DNA from: DATNFP01 sp035606335
Lineage (GTDB): Bacteria > Bacteroidota > Bacteroidia > Chitinophagales > Chitinophagaceae
Length of the DNA stretch: 62,161 nt
Assembly (NCBI GenBank): GCA_035606335.1
Contig: DATNFP010000012.1
Coordinates: 1-62,161, forward strand
Direction: 5' to 3'
Shown: positions 44,693-53,388 of the stretch, piece by piece
Numbering within the stretch: the stretch's first letter is position 1
How the letters are laid out: each line of letters opens with the position of its first letter
Notes under the pieces: generated by a model
What the model was told of the DNA's origin: nothing
The model's input: the letters and a program-made list of their open reading frames with translations, nothing else
Database searches by the model: none
Translations under genes and position numbers: made by a program

Positions 44693-45796
44693 ATGAAAAT
44701 AGCCCAAGTCCCTCCTCTGTATGAATCTGTACCTCCTAAACTATATGGCGGAACGGAAAGGGTAGTTTCTTACCTGACAGAAGAATTAGTGAGGCAAGGA
44801 CATGATGTAACGTTATTTGCAAGTGGAGACTCTACTACAAATGCAGAGTTGATCCCTGTATGTAAACAAGCATTAAGACTTGATAAGAATTGTAAAGATC
44901 CCTTTGCATATCACATATTACAAATGCAGATCGTAATGGAATATAAAGATGAATTTGATATCATTCACTTTCACAACGATTATCTGCATTTTCCATTCTC
45001 AACCAGTAACGATTACGCACATGTCACAACATTACATGGAAGGCTTGATTTGCCTGAGCTCCAGCTCATTTATAACAAGTTTAAAAACATACCTGTAGTA
45101 TCTATATCTAACAATCAGCGAAAACCACTTCTTCATGCTAATTGGGCCGGGACGATATATCATGGTATTCCATCTGATCTATATCAACCAGGGGATGGAG
45201 GTGGGGGCTACTTAGCTTTTTTAGGGCGTATATCTCCGGAAAAAAGGCCAGACAGAGCTATTGAAATTGCAAAACGCGCGGGGATCAAACTGAAAATTGC
45301 GGCAAAGGTAGATAAGGCAGATCAACAGTATTATGATGAAGTGATCAAGCCAATGTTAGATCATCCTTTAATCGAATTTATTGGTGAAATAGGAGAAACG
45401 GAAAAAAGTGAATTTTTAGGTAACGCATTAGCCTTATTATTTCCAATTGATTGGCCGGAACCTTTCGGAATGGTAATGATAGAAGCAATAGCAAATGGCA
45501 CTCCTATAATCGCTTTTAAAAATGGGTCTGTCCCGGAAGTTGTGGATCATATGCAAACAGGCTATATCGTCAATTCCATTGACGAAGCTGTTGCCGCGTT
45601 ACAAGGTATAGATACTTTTGATCGAGGTCAATGCAGAAAAGTATTTGAAGAAAGATTTACTTCTACAGTTATGGCGAGGAATTATTTAATGCTATACGAG
45701 CATCTTATCGAAGAAAAAAATGATTTCATCAGAAATAGTAAACTAAATAACAGACAAAGCGATGCAGGGCAGATAACTACAAGAATAAGTAAATAG
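44693..45796 (+). CDS. Glycosyltransferase family 4 protein
   Basis: A 367-aa GT-B-fold transferase. It begins MKIAQVPPLYESVPPKLYGG and has the N-terminal acceptor domain motif GGTERVVSYLTEELVRQGHDV. The C-terminal sugar-nucleotide domain carries FLGRISPEKRPDRAIEIAKRAG and the E-x7-E motif in EPFGMVMIEAIANGTPII. Proteins with this start are related to trehalose/glycogen-type and lipopolysaccharide glycosyltransferases. It is followed by a glycogen-debranching enzyme 8 bases later, so a role in glycogen or another alpha-glucan is likely, but the donor and acceptor are not determined by sequence alone. Confidence 0.9.
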   Translation: MKIAQVPPLYESVPPKLYGGTERVVSYLTEELVRQGHDVTLFASGDSTTNAELIPVCKQALRLDKNCKDPFAYHILQMQIVMEYKDEFDIIHFHNDYLHFPFSTSNDYAHVTTLHGRLDLPELQLIYNKFKNIPVVSISNNQRKPLLHANWAGTIYHGIPSDLYQPGDGGGGYLAFLGRISPEKRPDRAIEIAKRAGIKLKIAAKVDKADQQYYDEVIKPMLDHPLIEFIGEIGETEKSEFLGNALALLFPIDWPEPFGMVMIEAIANGTPIIAFKNGSVPEVVDHMQTGYIVNSIDEAVAALQGIDTFDRGQCRKVFEERFTSTVMARNYLMLYEHLIEEKNDFIRNSKLNNRQSDAGQITTRISK

Positions 45797-45804
45797 CTTC
45801 CTTT

Positions 45805-48018
45805 ATGACACACGACATAATACAGGTAGAAAACAAATACTATATATCTGTCAATTCAACGTATGCGGATGACAGAACAAAAGTGTTGAATCATATAGAC
45901 ACATTTGGCATTTTCGACAGGCAGGGCGATATAAAGCAAATGGGTGAAGAAGTACAAGGCATATATCACAATGGAATGCGTTTTATTAGCGACCTTGATT
46001 TTCGCATTAATAATAATAGGCCATTGCTACTAAGTTCTTCTATAAAAGAAGAAAACGAAATCCTTTCAGTCGATTTAACTAATCCGGTTATGCAAAACAC
46101 TAATAGCGATACCCCTATTCCTAAGGGAGTTATTTACATTGGCCGGAGTAAATTTGTTAGGAATGGCGCCTGTTACGAGCAGATCAAATTTTTCAATTAC
46201 GGGAATGAGCCTGTAGAGTTTAATGCAACTATTTCTGTAAATGCAGACTTCAAAGATATATTTGAGATACGGGGGATAAAAAGAGAAAAGCGCGGTGAAA
46301 TCTATGAGGTAAAACATGCCAATGGCAATAAAATAATTATCAGTTACTTAGGACTCGATAAGGTGAAAAGGTTTACAGAAATAACTTTTAATCCCAAGCC
46401 CAGCGAATGGGAGCAACATAATAAAGCCAAATTCAAAATAAGCCTTGCACCACAACAATATAAATTGATCGATTACACTCTACAGTTCCTGACAGACAAG
46501 GATGAAGGTGTTGAAAAGCTGGATTATATTGTTGCAAGGCAAAAGTTGGAAGCAGAGCTGACTGAAACAGACAAGATCATCACTCAAATATCTACTTCCA
46601 ACCCACAATTTGACCAATGGATTACGCGTTCAGAGTTTGATATACTTTCATTGCTGGCTGATACGCCATACGGCAAATATCCATATGCAGGTGTACCCTG
46701 GTACAATACTGCTTTCGGAAGGGATGGTATTATAACAGCATTGGAAACATTATGGGCCGCGCCCGATATAGCGCATGATGTGTTGGTATTTCTTGCTAAT
46801 AATCAGGCTACGGAAATAAGCGCGCAACAGGATGCAGAACCTGGTAAAATAGTGCATGAAATGCGCGAAGGAGAAATGGTGGATCTTGGAGAAATACCTT
46901 TTAAAAAATATTATGGGTCTGTAGATGCAACACCATTGTTCCTGGTGCTTGCAGGAGCATACTACAGGCGCACCGCTGACATTAAAACCATACAAGAGAT
47001 ATGGCCGCACATAGAAGCAGCGCTGAACTGGATAGATAAATACGGGGATATTGATAACGACGGTTTTGTAGACTATAGCCATAAAAGTGTAAACGGATTA
47101 ATTAACCAGGGATGGAAAGATTCTTTTGACAGCATTTCAGATGAGCATGGCAACCTGGCAACTCCGCCAATATCCCTATGTGAGGTGCAGGGATATGTAT
47201 ATGATGCTAAGATACAGATAGCTAAATTGGCCACTGTGCTTGGTTACAACAATACTGCTGATAGATTATCAAAAGAGGCTGCAGATTTAAAAAAACGATT
47301 CAATAAACAATTCTGGGATGAAAAACTACAATGCTATGTTATAGCGCTGGATGGCGATAAAAAACCATGCAGAATTACTGCATCCAACGCCGGACATTGC
47401 CTTTTTTCGGGTATAGCAGATGAAGACAAAGCTGTGAAAGTATCTAAGACATTGCTATCAGAAGATATGTATTCCGGGTGGGGAGTAAGAACATTAAGCC
47501 GTAAAGAAGTACGTTATAATCCGATGTCGTATCATAATGGTTCGGTATGGCCGCATGATGTAGCTATTATCGCCAAGGGATTTTCAAGGTATGGATTGGA
47601 CAGTGAAACATTACAATTGGCAAAGGGTTTATTTGACTCATCTTTATTTATAGAGCTGCAAAGATTGCCTGAATTGTTTTGCGGCTTTGAGCGCAGGAGA
47701 GGCGAAGGCCCTACTGATTACCCTGTTGCATGCTCACCGCAGGCATGGTCTGTGGCAGCGGTTTATTTATTGCTTGATGCCTGTTTACGCATTGATATAG
47801 ATGCTGAGGCCAAGAAAGTTTATTTTAACAAGCCTGTATTACCAGAAAGTTTAGATACAATAACAATCAATCATTTGAAACTTGGTGATGGCTATGCAAG
47901 CATACAACTGTTTTGCGAACGAAATTCCGTTGGAGTGAAAGTAAAAAGCTGTCCTGAAGGATGGCAGATATTGTTAGCTACAGAACAAGTACCTGCTGAT
48001 AAACCAATTGCAGTGTGA
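45805..48018 (+). CDS. Amylo-alpha-1,6-glucosidase (glycogen-debranching type)
   Basis: A 737-aa cytoplasmic enzyme of the bacterial glycogen-debranching family. The N-terminal beta domain (about 1-235) is followed by an (alpha/alpha)6 barrel with GVPWYNTAFGRDGIITALETLW, LINQGWKDSFDSISDEHG, PISLCEVQGYVYDA and MSYHNGSVWPHDVAIIAKG; the Asp in the GWKDS stretch is in the usual catalytic region. It would hydrolyse alpha-1,6 branches of glycogen or a related glucan. Its start lies 8 bases after the glycosyltransferase stop, so the two form an operon. Confidence 0.93.
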   Translation: MTHDIIQVENKYYISVNSTYADDRTKVLNHIDTFGIFDRQGDIKQMGEEVQGIYHNGMRFISDLDFRINNNRPLLLSSSIKEENEILSVDLTNPVMQNTNSDTPIPKGVIYIGRSKFVRNGACYEQIKFFNYGNEPVEFNATISVNADFKDIFEIRGIKREKRGEIYEVKHANGNKIIISYLGLDKVKRFTEITFNPKPSEWEQHNKAKFKISLAPQQYKLIDYTLQFLTDKDEGVEKLDYIVARQKLEAELTETDKIITQISTSNPQFDQWITRSEFDILSLLADTPYGKYPYAGVPWYNTAFGRDGIITALETLWAAPDIAHDVLVFLANNQATEISAQQDAEPGKIVHEMREGEMVDLGEIPFKKYYGSVDATPLFLVLAGAYYRRTADIKTIQEIWPHIEAALNWIDKYGDIDNDGFVDYSHKSVNGLINQGWKDSFDSISDEHGNLATPPISLCEVQGYVYDAKIQIAKLATVLGYNNTADRLSKEAADLKKRFNKQFWDEKLQCYVIALDGDKKPCRITASNAGHCLFSGIADEDKAVKVSKTLLSEDMYSGWGVRTLSRKEVRYNPMSYHNGSVWPHDVAIIAKGFSRYGLDSETLQLAKGLFDSSLFIELQRLPELFCGFERRRGEGPTDYPVACSPQAWSVAAVYLLLDACLRIDIDAEAKKVYFNKPVLPESLDTITINHLKLGDGYASIQLFCERNSVGVKVKSCPEGWQILLATEQVPADKPIAV

Positions 48019-48091
48019 TTTTTGTTTTGCTATTTAGTAATAACAGACATTCAGCAGAAAGTGTTCTAAATTACATGTGAATACGCTTCGC

Positions 48092-48559
48092 ATGGAAAAT
48101 AATGAACAGCTAATCCACACATTTTATATCAGCTTCCAAAATAAAGATTATAAAGGGATGCAGGCCTGCTACAATGATGAAGCAACTTTTTCTGATCCAG
48201 TATTTAAAGATCTTGATTCTAAACAAGTGAAGGCCATGTGGCAGATGCTTATCACCAGGGCTAAGGATATGACCCTAATATTTTCTGATGTAAAAGCGGA
48301 TGACAAAACGGGATCATGCAGATGGGTAGCTAATTATATGTTTTCAGCTACGGGCAGAAAGGTAAAAAACGAGATCGTGGCCAGTTTTGAATTTAAAGAT
48401 GGTAAGATCATTAAGCACAGAGATAATTTCAATTTTTATAAATGGGCATCTCAGGCGTTGGGCACTACAGGAAAGCTATTGGGGTGGACAAATTTCCTGC
48501 ACAAAAAAGTGAGCAAAAATGCAATGAAGAACTTAGAAGTATTTATGAGTAAACTTTGA
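48092..48559 (+). CDS. SnoaL/NTF2-like fold protein
   Basis: A 155-aa small protein starting at ATG 48092 (a GTG five codons upstream is less likely). The cone-shaped NTF2-like fold is suggested by HTFYISFQNKDYKGMQACYN, DEATFSDPVFKDLDSKQVKAMWQML and IVASFEFKDGKIIKHRDNFNFYKW. Such proteins are ketosteroid-isomerase-like hydrolases, isomerases or binding domains, and no catalytic assignment is possible here. It follows the debranching gene by 73 bases without a terminator. Confidence 0.82.
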   Translation: MENNEQLIHTFYISFQNKDYKGMQACYNDEATFSDPVFKDLDSKQVKAMWQMLITRAKDMTLIFSDVKADDKTGSCRWVANYMFSATGRKVKNEIVASFEFKDGKIIKHRDNFNFYKWASQALGTTGKLLGWTNFLHKKVSKNAMKNLEVFMSKL

Positions 48560-48578
48560 TCCTCTCTTTTTACAATAA

Positions 48579-48683
48579 TTAGAAATTAACTGCCATAAGC
48601 ACGCAAGAAAGTATGGCTACAAAAAAAGATACTTTCTTTGTGATTTCTACTTTTACTGCGGCGTTCATTTTGTTGTTTTTCAT
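48579..48683 (-). CDS. Small 34-aa peptide gene (unrecognised)
   Basis: A minus-strand frame from ATG 48683 to TAA 48579. The peptide reads MKNNKMNAAVKVEITKKVSF followed by FVAILSCVLMAVNF, a short charged N-terminus and a single hydrophobic helix with one Cys. It lies between convergent and tail-to-tail genes and would be missed by length cut-offs. Support: a -7 box (48729-48736) and GTTAAS repeats at 22-base spacing (48764-48832), with the same spacing to the -7 box as at the 44-aa gene at 20263. A 10-base inverted repeat inside the frame could instead be a terminator of the 48092 gene, so caution is needed. The function is unknown. Confidence 0.5.
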   Translation of the reverse strand: MKNNKMNAAVKVEITKKVSFFVAILSCVLMAVNF

Positions 48684-48728
48684 TTTAAATATTTTTTTGT
48701 TGTTAGGTTTTTGTTTCGTTTGATGATA

Positions 48729-48736
48729 CAAAGATT
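48729..48736 (-). promoter_or_regulatory. -7 element of the 34-aa peptide gene
   Basis: Minus-strand AATCTTTG, the same ATCTTTG core as at 20434-20441. It lies 46 bases from the ATG, and 35 bases separate it from the nearest GTTAAGC repeat. Confidence 0.45.
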
Positions 48737-48763
48737 GCTCAGCGACAGGCAGCTGCAAAACTT

Positions 48764-48832
48764 TTAAAGCTGCTTAACAGGTATTTTAAAACTGGTTAAC
48801 GACCAATTCAAAAGCGCTTAACAAACGATTAA
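48764..48832 (-). promoter_or_regulatory. Phased GTTAAS operator repeats, locus 2
   Basis: On the minus strand GTTAAGC (48822-48816), GTTAACC (48800-48794) and GTTAAGC (48778-48772) are exactly 22 bases apart. Weaker TTAA units at 48829, 48786 and 48764 fall close to the same 11-base phase. The last two strong sites and their distance to the -7 box equal those at 20477-20505. Confidence 0.55.
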
Positions 48833-48888
48833 GAACCACTAAGATGAAATGACAACTCCAGAAAGCTGAAATGCAGTGGAATAAAGCA

Positions 48889-49620
48889 TTACAGGGCAAC
48901 AGACAAAATACTCTTCAATTCTTCTTCGTCAGCAATAACTATCTCTCCTATATTTAATATATCAGTATCTGAGGTGCTTTTTTTACTTTTTGTGGTAATT
49001 GCAGATGTATGGTATTCGGTAGCACCTGTGCGAGTAATCAATTCGCGGATATTAGAAGATCGAACGCCGCCACCAGGCATTATTGTGATGCGCCCTTCAG
49101 CTTTCTCTACCAATTGTTTTAATAGATCTGCACCCTCAACTGCAGTACTTTTAAGTCCTGATGTGAGGATACGCTCGCAACCGCAATCAATAATATCTTC
49201 AAGCGCCTCGAATGGGTCGGGAACCATATCGAATACACGGTGGCATGTTACACCCATTGGATATGCCCAATCAGCCATGCGTTTTAATAGCTCTGTATCT
49301 ATTTTACCATTGGCAAGTTGAGCACCTGTAGATATTCCTTCGCAGCCTATGACTTTGCAGAAGAGAATGTCTTTTTTCATTATTGCCACTTCGTTATCAT
49401 CGTATATAAAATTTCCTCCGCGAGGACGAATGATGGGATATAATTGAATGGAAATTTTTTCTCTTACCTGTTGCATAGTACCATAGCTAGAGGTTGTGCC
49501 TCCTTCCAATGGGCCACTGCAAAGCTCTATGCGGGCGGCCCCTGCATTCTGTGCAATAATGCACGATTGAATGTTGTACGCACAGACCTCTAGGATGAAT
49601 TTATTTTTTACAGTCATCAA
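48889..49620 (-). CDS. cutC: Copper homeostasis protein CutC
   Basis: A 243-aa TIM-barrel protein of the CutC family, cytoplasmic. Motifs: LEVCAYNIQSCIIAQNAGAARIELCSGPLEGG near the N-terminus (split over residues 10-42), IRPRGGNFIYDDNE, GCERILTSGLKS and MPGGGVRSSNI. The name comes from copper tolerance in E. coli, although the biochemical role of the family remains debated. It is translationally coupled to the asparaginase gene, sharing a 4-base ATGA overlap at 49617-49620. Confidence 0.95.
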   Translation of the reverse strand: MMTVKNKFILEVCAYNIQSCIIAQNAGAARIELCSGPLEGGTTSSYGTMQQVREKISIQLYPIIRPRGGNFIYDDNEVAIMKKDILFCKVIGCEGISTGAQLANGKIDTELLKRMADWAYPMGVTCHRVFDMVPDPFEALEDIIDCGCERILTSGLKSTAVEGADLLKQLVEKAEGRITIMPGGGVRSSNIRELITRTGATEYHTSAITTKSKKSTSDTDILNIGEIVIADEEELKSILSVAL

Positions 49621-50642
49621 TAGATGCTTTTTGAAGGATATATCTTTTCTTCATTACCACTTTTCACTGCATAGGTAAATCCTTTCTGTAATGCATAAGC
49701 TCCGTACTCACCTTTTTTATTCATTGCCAAAAAGCCAACCTGTACTTCTTTAGCTTTTGCGGGATTTACCCGTATGATACGTTCCACCGCTTTCTTACAT
49801 GCATCTTCTGGCCTCATTCCCTGTCGCATCAGTTCAACGACGAGGTGTGAACCAACAATCCGTATCACTTCTTCACCCACACCAGTAGATGTTGCGGAAC
49901 CAACCTCATTATCCACGTACAACCCCGCACCAATAATTGGTGAATCTCCCACTCTGCCATGTATTTTGTAAGCCATACCACTTGTAGTGCAGGCTCCGCT
50001 CATATCTCCGTTTGCATCCATTGCAATCATGCCTATAGTATCATGGTTGTTTGGGCCTCCGGGCATTTCATCATGCTTTTTATGATAGTTTTTATTTTCG
50101 ATATTAATGACCGGCTGATATTTGGATGTTTTTAACCACTGCTCCCATGCTTTTTTACTTTCAGGCGTCAACAGGTTCTTTTTCTTAAAACCATTTGCCA
50201 AAGCGAACTGTAATGCACCATCACCAGCCAAAACCACATGCGGCGTTCGTTCCATTACCATGCGGGCAACTGAAATAGCATGTACTATATGTTCGAGACA
50301 CATTACAGAACCGCAGTTATATTTTTCATCCATAATGCACGCATCAAGTGTTACGTGGCCATCTCTGTCAGGCAAGCCGCCCAAGCCTACACTTTGATTG
50401 GTTGGATCGGCCTCGGGAACTTTTACACCTGTTTCCACAGCATCTAATGCACTGCCTTTTTTTGATAATATCTCCCAAGCGGCAGCATTAGCTTCCTTAC
50501 CAAAATCCCATGTAGAAATGACAATGGGATTATCTTTTGTTTGTCCATAGGATGGAGCGGTTTGGGCAAAGAGGTTCCTTGGTAATAATGTAGCCGCTGA
50601 ACCAAGCAATGACAACCTCATAAATTTTCTGCGTGTGGACAT
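49617..50642 (-). CDS. N4-(beta-N-acetylglucosaminyl)-L-asparaginase (Ntn-hydrolase)
   Basis: A 341-aa enzyme with a Tat-like leader (MSTRRKFMRLSLLGSAATLL; residues 1-26 ending LFAQ), so it is probably periplasmic. The autocatalytic nucleophile is Thr202 in HDTIGMIAMD. The substrate-binding loops are CTTSGMAYKIHGRVGDSPIIGAG and GEEVIR. It should release asparagine-linked GlcNAc from glycopeptides or cleave isoaspartyl peptides, and a pairing with glycan degradation is plausible. It heads the operon with cutC; the 126 bases upstream (50643-50768) hold no other feature. Confidence 0.93.
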   Translation of the reverse strand: MSTRRKFMRLSLLGSAATLLPRNLFAQTAPSYGQTKDNPIVISTWDFGKEANAAAWEILSKKGSALDAVETGVKVPEADPTNQSVGLGGLPDRDGHVTLDACIMDEKYNCGSVMCLEHIVHAISVARMVMERTPHVVLAGDGALQFALANGFKKKNLLTPESKKAWEQWLKTSKYQPVINIENKNYHKKHDEMPGGPNNHDTIGMIAMDANGDMSGACTTSGMAYKIHGRVGDSPIIGAGLYVDNEVGSATSTGVGEEVIRIVGSHLVVELMRQGMRPEDACKKAVERIIRVNPAKAKEVQVGFLAMNKKGEYGAYALQKGFTYAVKSGNEEKIYPSKSIY

Positions 50643-50768
50643 GGAGATGTATTTAAGGTCTAATATAATTTATATCTGTCAGCTTAGTGCACGGGCTCAG
50701 GAGATATTTCACTACGTTCAATATGACAACCTTGATTGAACAATAACCCTTTTGTGGTTGTAGTTTTC

Positions 50769-51497
50769 CTAATACTTTTTCAATCCTTCCTCCATTATAT
50801 CATATACTTTCTTTTTTAAGGAAGGGAGGTCTTTGATTGCTGTTCCGGTGACATCTATCGGGTCGAGATAAACTATACGGTTTTTACCAGGCCATAGTTT
50901 CCACCAGTGGCTGTAGTGCCAGCGATGTACTGTATCGAGCAGCAGGATGGGAAATATGGGGGTTTGTGTATTAATGGCAAGACGGAAGGCACCATCATAA
51001 AAATCCTTCAATGGATTACCTGTCTCGTTGAATGTGCCTTCGGGGAAAATGGCTATGCTACATTCGTTTCTTATTGCGCGCCACATTAGTTTCATGCTTC
51101 TTGCACGACTATGAAGGCTACTACGATCCACCATTACTACTATTCGCCTATAGATAAAACCAAGTAGTGGTATCTTAGACATTTCTTTTTTACCCAGTGC
51201 ACGAAAATAGGTTGGTATAGCAGGGAAGATAACTATAGTATCTATATAGGAAATGTGGTTGGAAACGATTACATATTTGCCTTCGGGCGGCTTGTTGCCA
51301 ATAATTTTTACCGGCATTCCTATCAACCATAGCCATCCTTTTGCCCAGTAGTGAATAAACTTCCAGATGCGCTTGCGGGAAGCAGGATTATTACCAATGC
51401 TGGCGATAAGAAAATATGGGAAGGCAAGAAAAAGGCATATGAGGAAGGTGACTACCACATATGCCGTATAAAAAGGTTGCAATACTTTCCTTGCCAT
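50769..51497 (-). CDS. Lysophospholipid acyltransferase (PlsC-like)
   Basis: A 242-aa membrane-associated 1-acyl-sn-glycerol-3-phosphate acyltransferase. An N-terminal helix lies at about residues 11-33. The catalytic HxxxxD motif is His81 to Asp86 (SNHISYIDTIV) and the FPEGTFNETGNP motif binds the phosphate. It transfers an acyl group to lysophosphatidic acid in phospholipid synthesis. It lies 3 bases after the small membrane gene at 51501 and ends before the asparaginase gene. Confidence 0.9.
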   Translation of the reverse strand: MARKVLQPFYTAYVVVTFLICLFLAFPYFLIASIGNNPASRKRIWKFIHYWAKGWLWLIGMPVKIIGNKPPEGKYVIVSNHISYIDTIVIFPAIPTYFRALGKKEMSKIPLLGFIYRRIVVMVDRSSLHSRARSMKLMWRAIRNECSIAIFPEGTFNETGNPLKDFYDGAFRLAINTQTPIFPILLLDTVHRWHYSHWWKLWPGKNRIVYLDPIDVTGTAIKDLPSLKKKVYDIMEEGLKKY

Positions 51498-51500
51498 GAA

Positions 51501-51962
51501 CTAAGACATACCAGGGAACCAGGGACGTGCAATTTCTGTACGGAACGGCCAAGGTATGGATGCCAGAATTATTATCAAAGCAATGAGTGTGAACCAAAAT
51601 AAACGCTTGAACTTAGCACTATCGGCGATCTTCTTTTTTATACCGCTGTAACCTATGTGAATGAGAATAATGGCAATGATCATTGCCACATTATGCTCGA
51701 TAGTAAAGAACCGTTGTGCAGTATTCTTCATATAGCCGGTACCGCTGGTAAGCACGCCCCACCAGCCATTGCCGAAATATAGTATAAACCCTAACAATAA
51801 CTGGAGGTCGCAACTAATAAGCAAAAACAATGCATTGCGCTTATTGCCTGCAGTGAATGTCTTCTTACCACCCATGCCACCTGCGCTGCTAAAAATAGTG
51901 ATCAATGCGAAGATCAGGATCAACCACCTGATGATATTGTGGAGTGCCAGGATTATGTGCAT
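51501..51962 (-). CDS. Small four-helix membrane protein (often named cytochrome B)
   Basis: A 153-aa inner-membrane protein with four helices at about residues 9-27, 46-63, 88-108 and 121-140. It keeps the family's His residues (MHIILALHNIIRW, TIEHNVAMIIAI) and its C-terminal signature SIPWPFRTEIARPWFPG. I know this family from Bacteroidota annotations as a putative cytochrome b, but no haem function has been shown. It is the upstream gene of the plsC-like unit. 51963-52120 contains no other feature I can support. Confidence 0.75.
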   Translation of the reverse strand: MHIILALHNIIRWLILIFALITIFSSAGGMGGKKTFTAGNKRNALFLLISCDLQLLLGFILYFGNGWWGVLTSGTGYMKNTAQRFFTIEHNVAMIIAIILIHIGYSGIKKKIADSAKFKRLFWFTLIALIIILASIPWPFRTEIARPWFPGMS

Positions 51963-52120
51963 ACAGATAAATTTTACCGGCTAAAGATAATGTGTAAAAG
52001 CACAAAGTAGTAGTGCCTGGCAAACTATATTTAATAACCTGCAGATAGTAAGAGGCAAAAAAATAGCCACACTTGCTCAGTATGACCATCTTTTTAAAAG
52101 TTTCAGTATGTGTGAGCTAA

Positions 52121-52483
52121 TTAAGCTTCATCTGAATTGACCAATTCATTTACAAACTTAGCAACATGCGCAATGCGTGCATGGTTCAAAGCGTAGTGAA
52201 TGAATTTGCCGTCACGTTCAGTGATAACGATATTAGCACGACGTAAGATAGCAAGGTGCTGTGATGCCACAGACTGCTCTAAGCGTAACTTAACATAAAT
52301 GTCAGTCACGTTCATCCTTTTGTTTTCTTCCAGCAATTTTACAATTTGCTGACGTAATTTGTGATTAATCGCTCTCAGCGTCATAGCCGCACTTTTTACA
52401 GCTACATAATCCAACTTAATCTGTTCGTTTGAACTTTCATCTTTGCGAATTACCAGCGTGTTAGCTGACATTGTCGTTTCCAT
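52121..52483 (-). CDS. ArsR-type winged-helix transcriptional regulator
   Basis: A 120-aa DNA-binding protein. The winged helix (about residues 30-105) contains LRAINHKLRQQIVKLLEENKRMNVTDIYV, KLRLEQSVASQHLAILRRANIV (recognition helix) and ITERDGKFIHYALNHARI. The metal-binding Cys of classical ArsR proteins are missing; there is no Cys in the protein, so it is likely to respond to another signal or to act constitutively. A complete promoter (TTG, 20 bases, TATGTTTG) and a perfect palindrome lie upstream (52572-52638). Confidence 0.9.
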   Translation of the reverse strand: METTMSANTLVIRKDESSNEQIKLDYVAVKSAAMTLRAINHKLRQQIVKLLEENKRMNVTDIYVKLRLEQSVASQHLAILRRANIVITERDGKFIHYALNHARIAHVAKFVNELVNSDEA

Positions 52484-52571
52484 TTACTTTTAAATTTTAC
52501 AGAGGTTAATTAATAAAATTTACTGCTAAAAATTTGAACAACTGAATAGACGAATTTGTCTAATACATCTG

Positions 52572-52602
52572 CAAACATACAATAGGATGAAATATGAAAC
52601 AA
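52572..52602 (-). promoter_or_regulatory. arsR-type gene promoter with -33 and -7 elements
   Basis: Minus-strand TTG (52602-52600), then 20 bases, then TATGTTTG (52579-52572), agreeing with the Bacteroidota two-part promoter. Transcription would begin near 52565, leaving an 80-base leader. Confidence 0.55.
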
Positions 52603-52623
52603 CCTTATATTCATAAAAATCTG

Positions 52624-52638
52624 TTAACCTCAGGTTAA
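52624..52638. promoter_or_regulatory. Palindrome upstream of the arsR-type promoter
   Basis: TTAACCTCAGGTTAA is a perfect 15-base palindrome (7-base arms around C), centred about 65 bases upstream of the predicted start site. This is an activator-like position for binding by a dimer. Autoregulation by the ArsR-type protein is possible. Confidence 0.5.
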
Positions 52639-52672
52639 AAAACAAATGAATTTAATTATATAGTTCATTTAA

Positions 52673-53356
52673 TTAATTGATATTCTTAGACTTATGAGTG
52701 TAAACTTGTTTTAAATAAAATGGCTCTGCGAGGGATAAATTGACAGTTTTATTACACTTAAAATCGTCATAGGCAGAAATAATCCATGTGTTTAAATCTA
52801 TTTTATTGTTTTCAATCATCTTTACTTCTTTCACACTCATTAGGTTACCAAAATCATCAGAAATATCACCTATCACAAGCACTTTTTTATTGATGAAGTC
52901 TAACTCCCTTAAATCGCTTTCTACGATATGTTGCGGCTCCATTATACATTTAAAAAAACTATCATACAGAGAAATAAAATATTCTTTTTCGCGAGCCTTA
53001 AGAATGCTACAATAAATGTCAAAACCGGAACCGTGTTTAGCGAATTCCTGATGAGCCAGCAATGTTAATTTATTATTAAGGATCAAAGGCTTATCCAGTG
53101 TATAACAGAATGCTTTAGCAGTTGCCAGACCAATGCGCAAACCTGTGTAAGAACCGGGACCTGCACACACAACAAATGCTTTTATACGCTGCAGTGTGAT
53201 GCCTACAGTATCTAATGCTTCATTAATCATTGTATTGATTATTGAGGCATAATTGTGTGTGTCTTCACTTGAGACAAAATGCAAGATCTGTCCGTTTCCG
53301 CTAATAGCAACTGTTCCTGTGTCGGCAGAGGTATCTATGTGTAATAAATAATCCAT
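52673..53356 (-). CDS. tsaB: tRNA threonylcarbamoyladenosine biosynthesis protein TsaB
   Basis: A 227-aa protein starting at ATG 53356 (MDYLLHIDTSADTGTVAIS). The in-frame extension to 53461 overlaps the divergent ridA gene and is rejected. The ASKHA-fold landmark FVVCAGPGSYTGLRIGLATAKAF at about residues 64-86 is unmistakable (shown in the translated region 53100-53170). TsaB pairs with TsaD and TsaE to make t6A37 in tRNAs decoding ANN codons. It is divergent from ridA with only 36 bases between the two starts, each with an adjacent TAnnTTTG box. Confidence 0.94.
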   Translation of the reverse strand: MDYLLHIDTSADTGTVAISGNGQILHFVSSEDTHNYASIINTMINEALDTVGITLQRIKAFVVCAGPGSYTGLRIGLATAKAFCYTLDKPLILNNKLTLLAHQEFAKHGSGFDIYCSILKAREKEYFISLYDSFFKCIMEPQHIVESDLRELDFINKKVLVIGDISDDFGNLMSVKEVKMIENNKIDLNTWIISAYDDFKCNKTVNLSLAEPFYLKQVYTHKSKNIN

Positions 53357-53362
53357 TGTGTA

Positions 53363-53370
53363 CAAATTTA
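53363..53370 (-). promoter_or_regulatory. tsaB -7 element
   Basis: Minus-strand TAAATTTG, 6 bases before the ATG, so transcription would begin at or just before the start codon (leaderless or nearly so). Confidence 0.5.
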
Positions 53371-53380
53371 CGCTTCCTAT

Positions 53381-53388
53381 TACTTTTG
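53381..53388 (+). promoter_or_regulatory. ridA -7 element
   Basis: TACTTTTG, 4 bases before the ridA ATG at 53393. Its position also implies a leaderless transcript. Confidence 0.45.

Noticed and set aside
48605..48640. 10-base inverted repeat as terminator of the gene at 48092
   Set aside because: Not excluded, but it lies inside the 34-codon frame and has only a short T tract; reported as a caution to that gene rather than as a feature.
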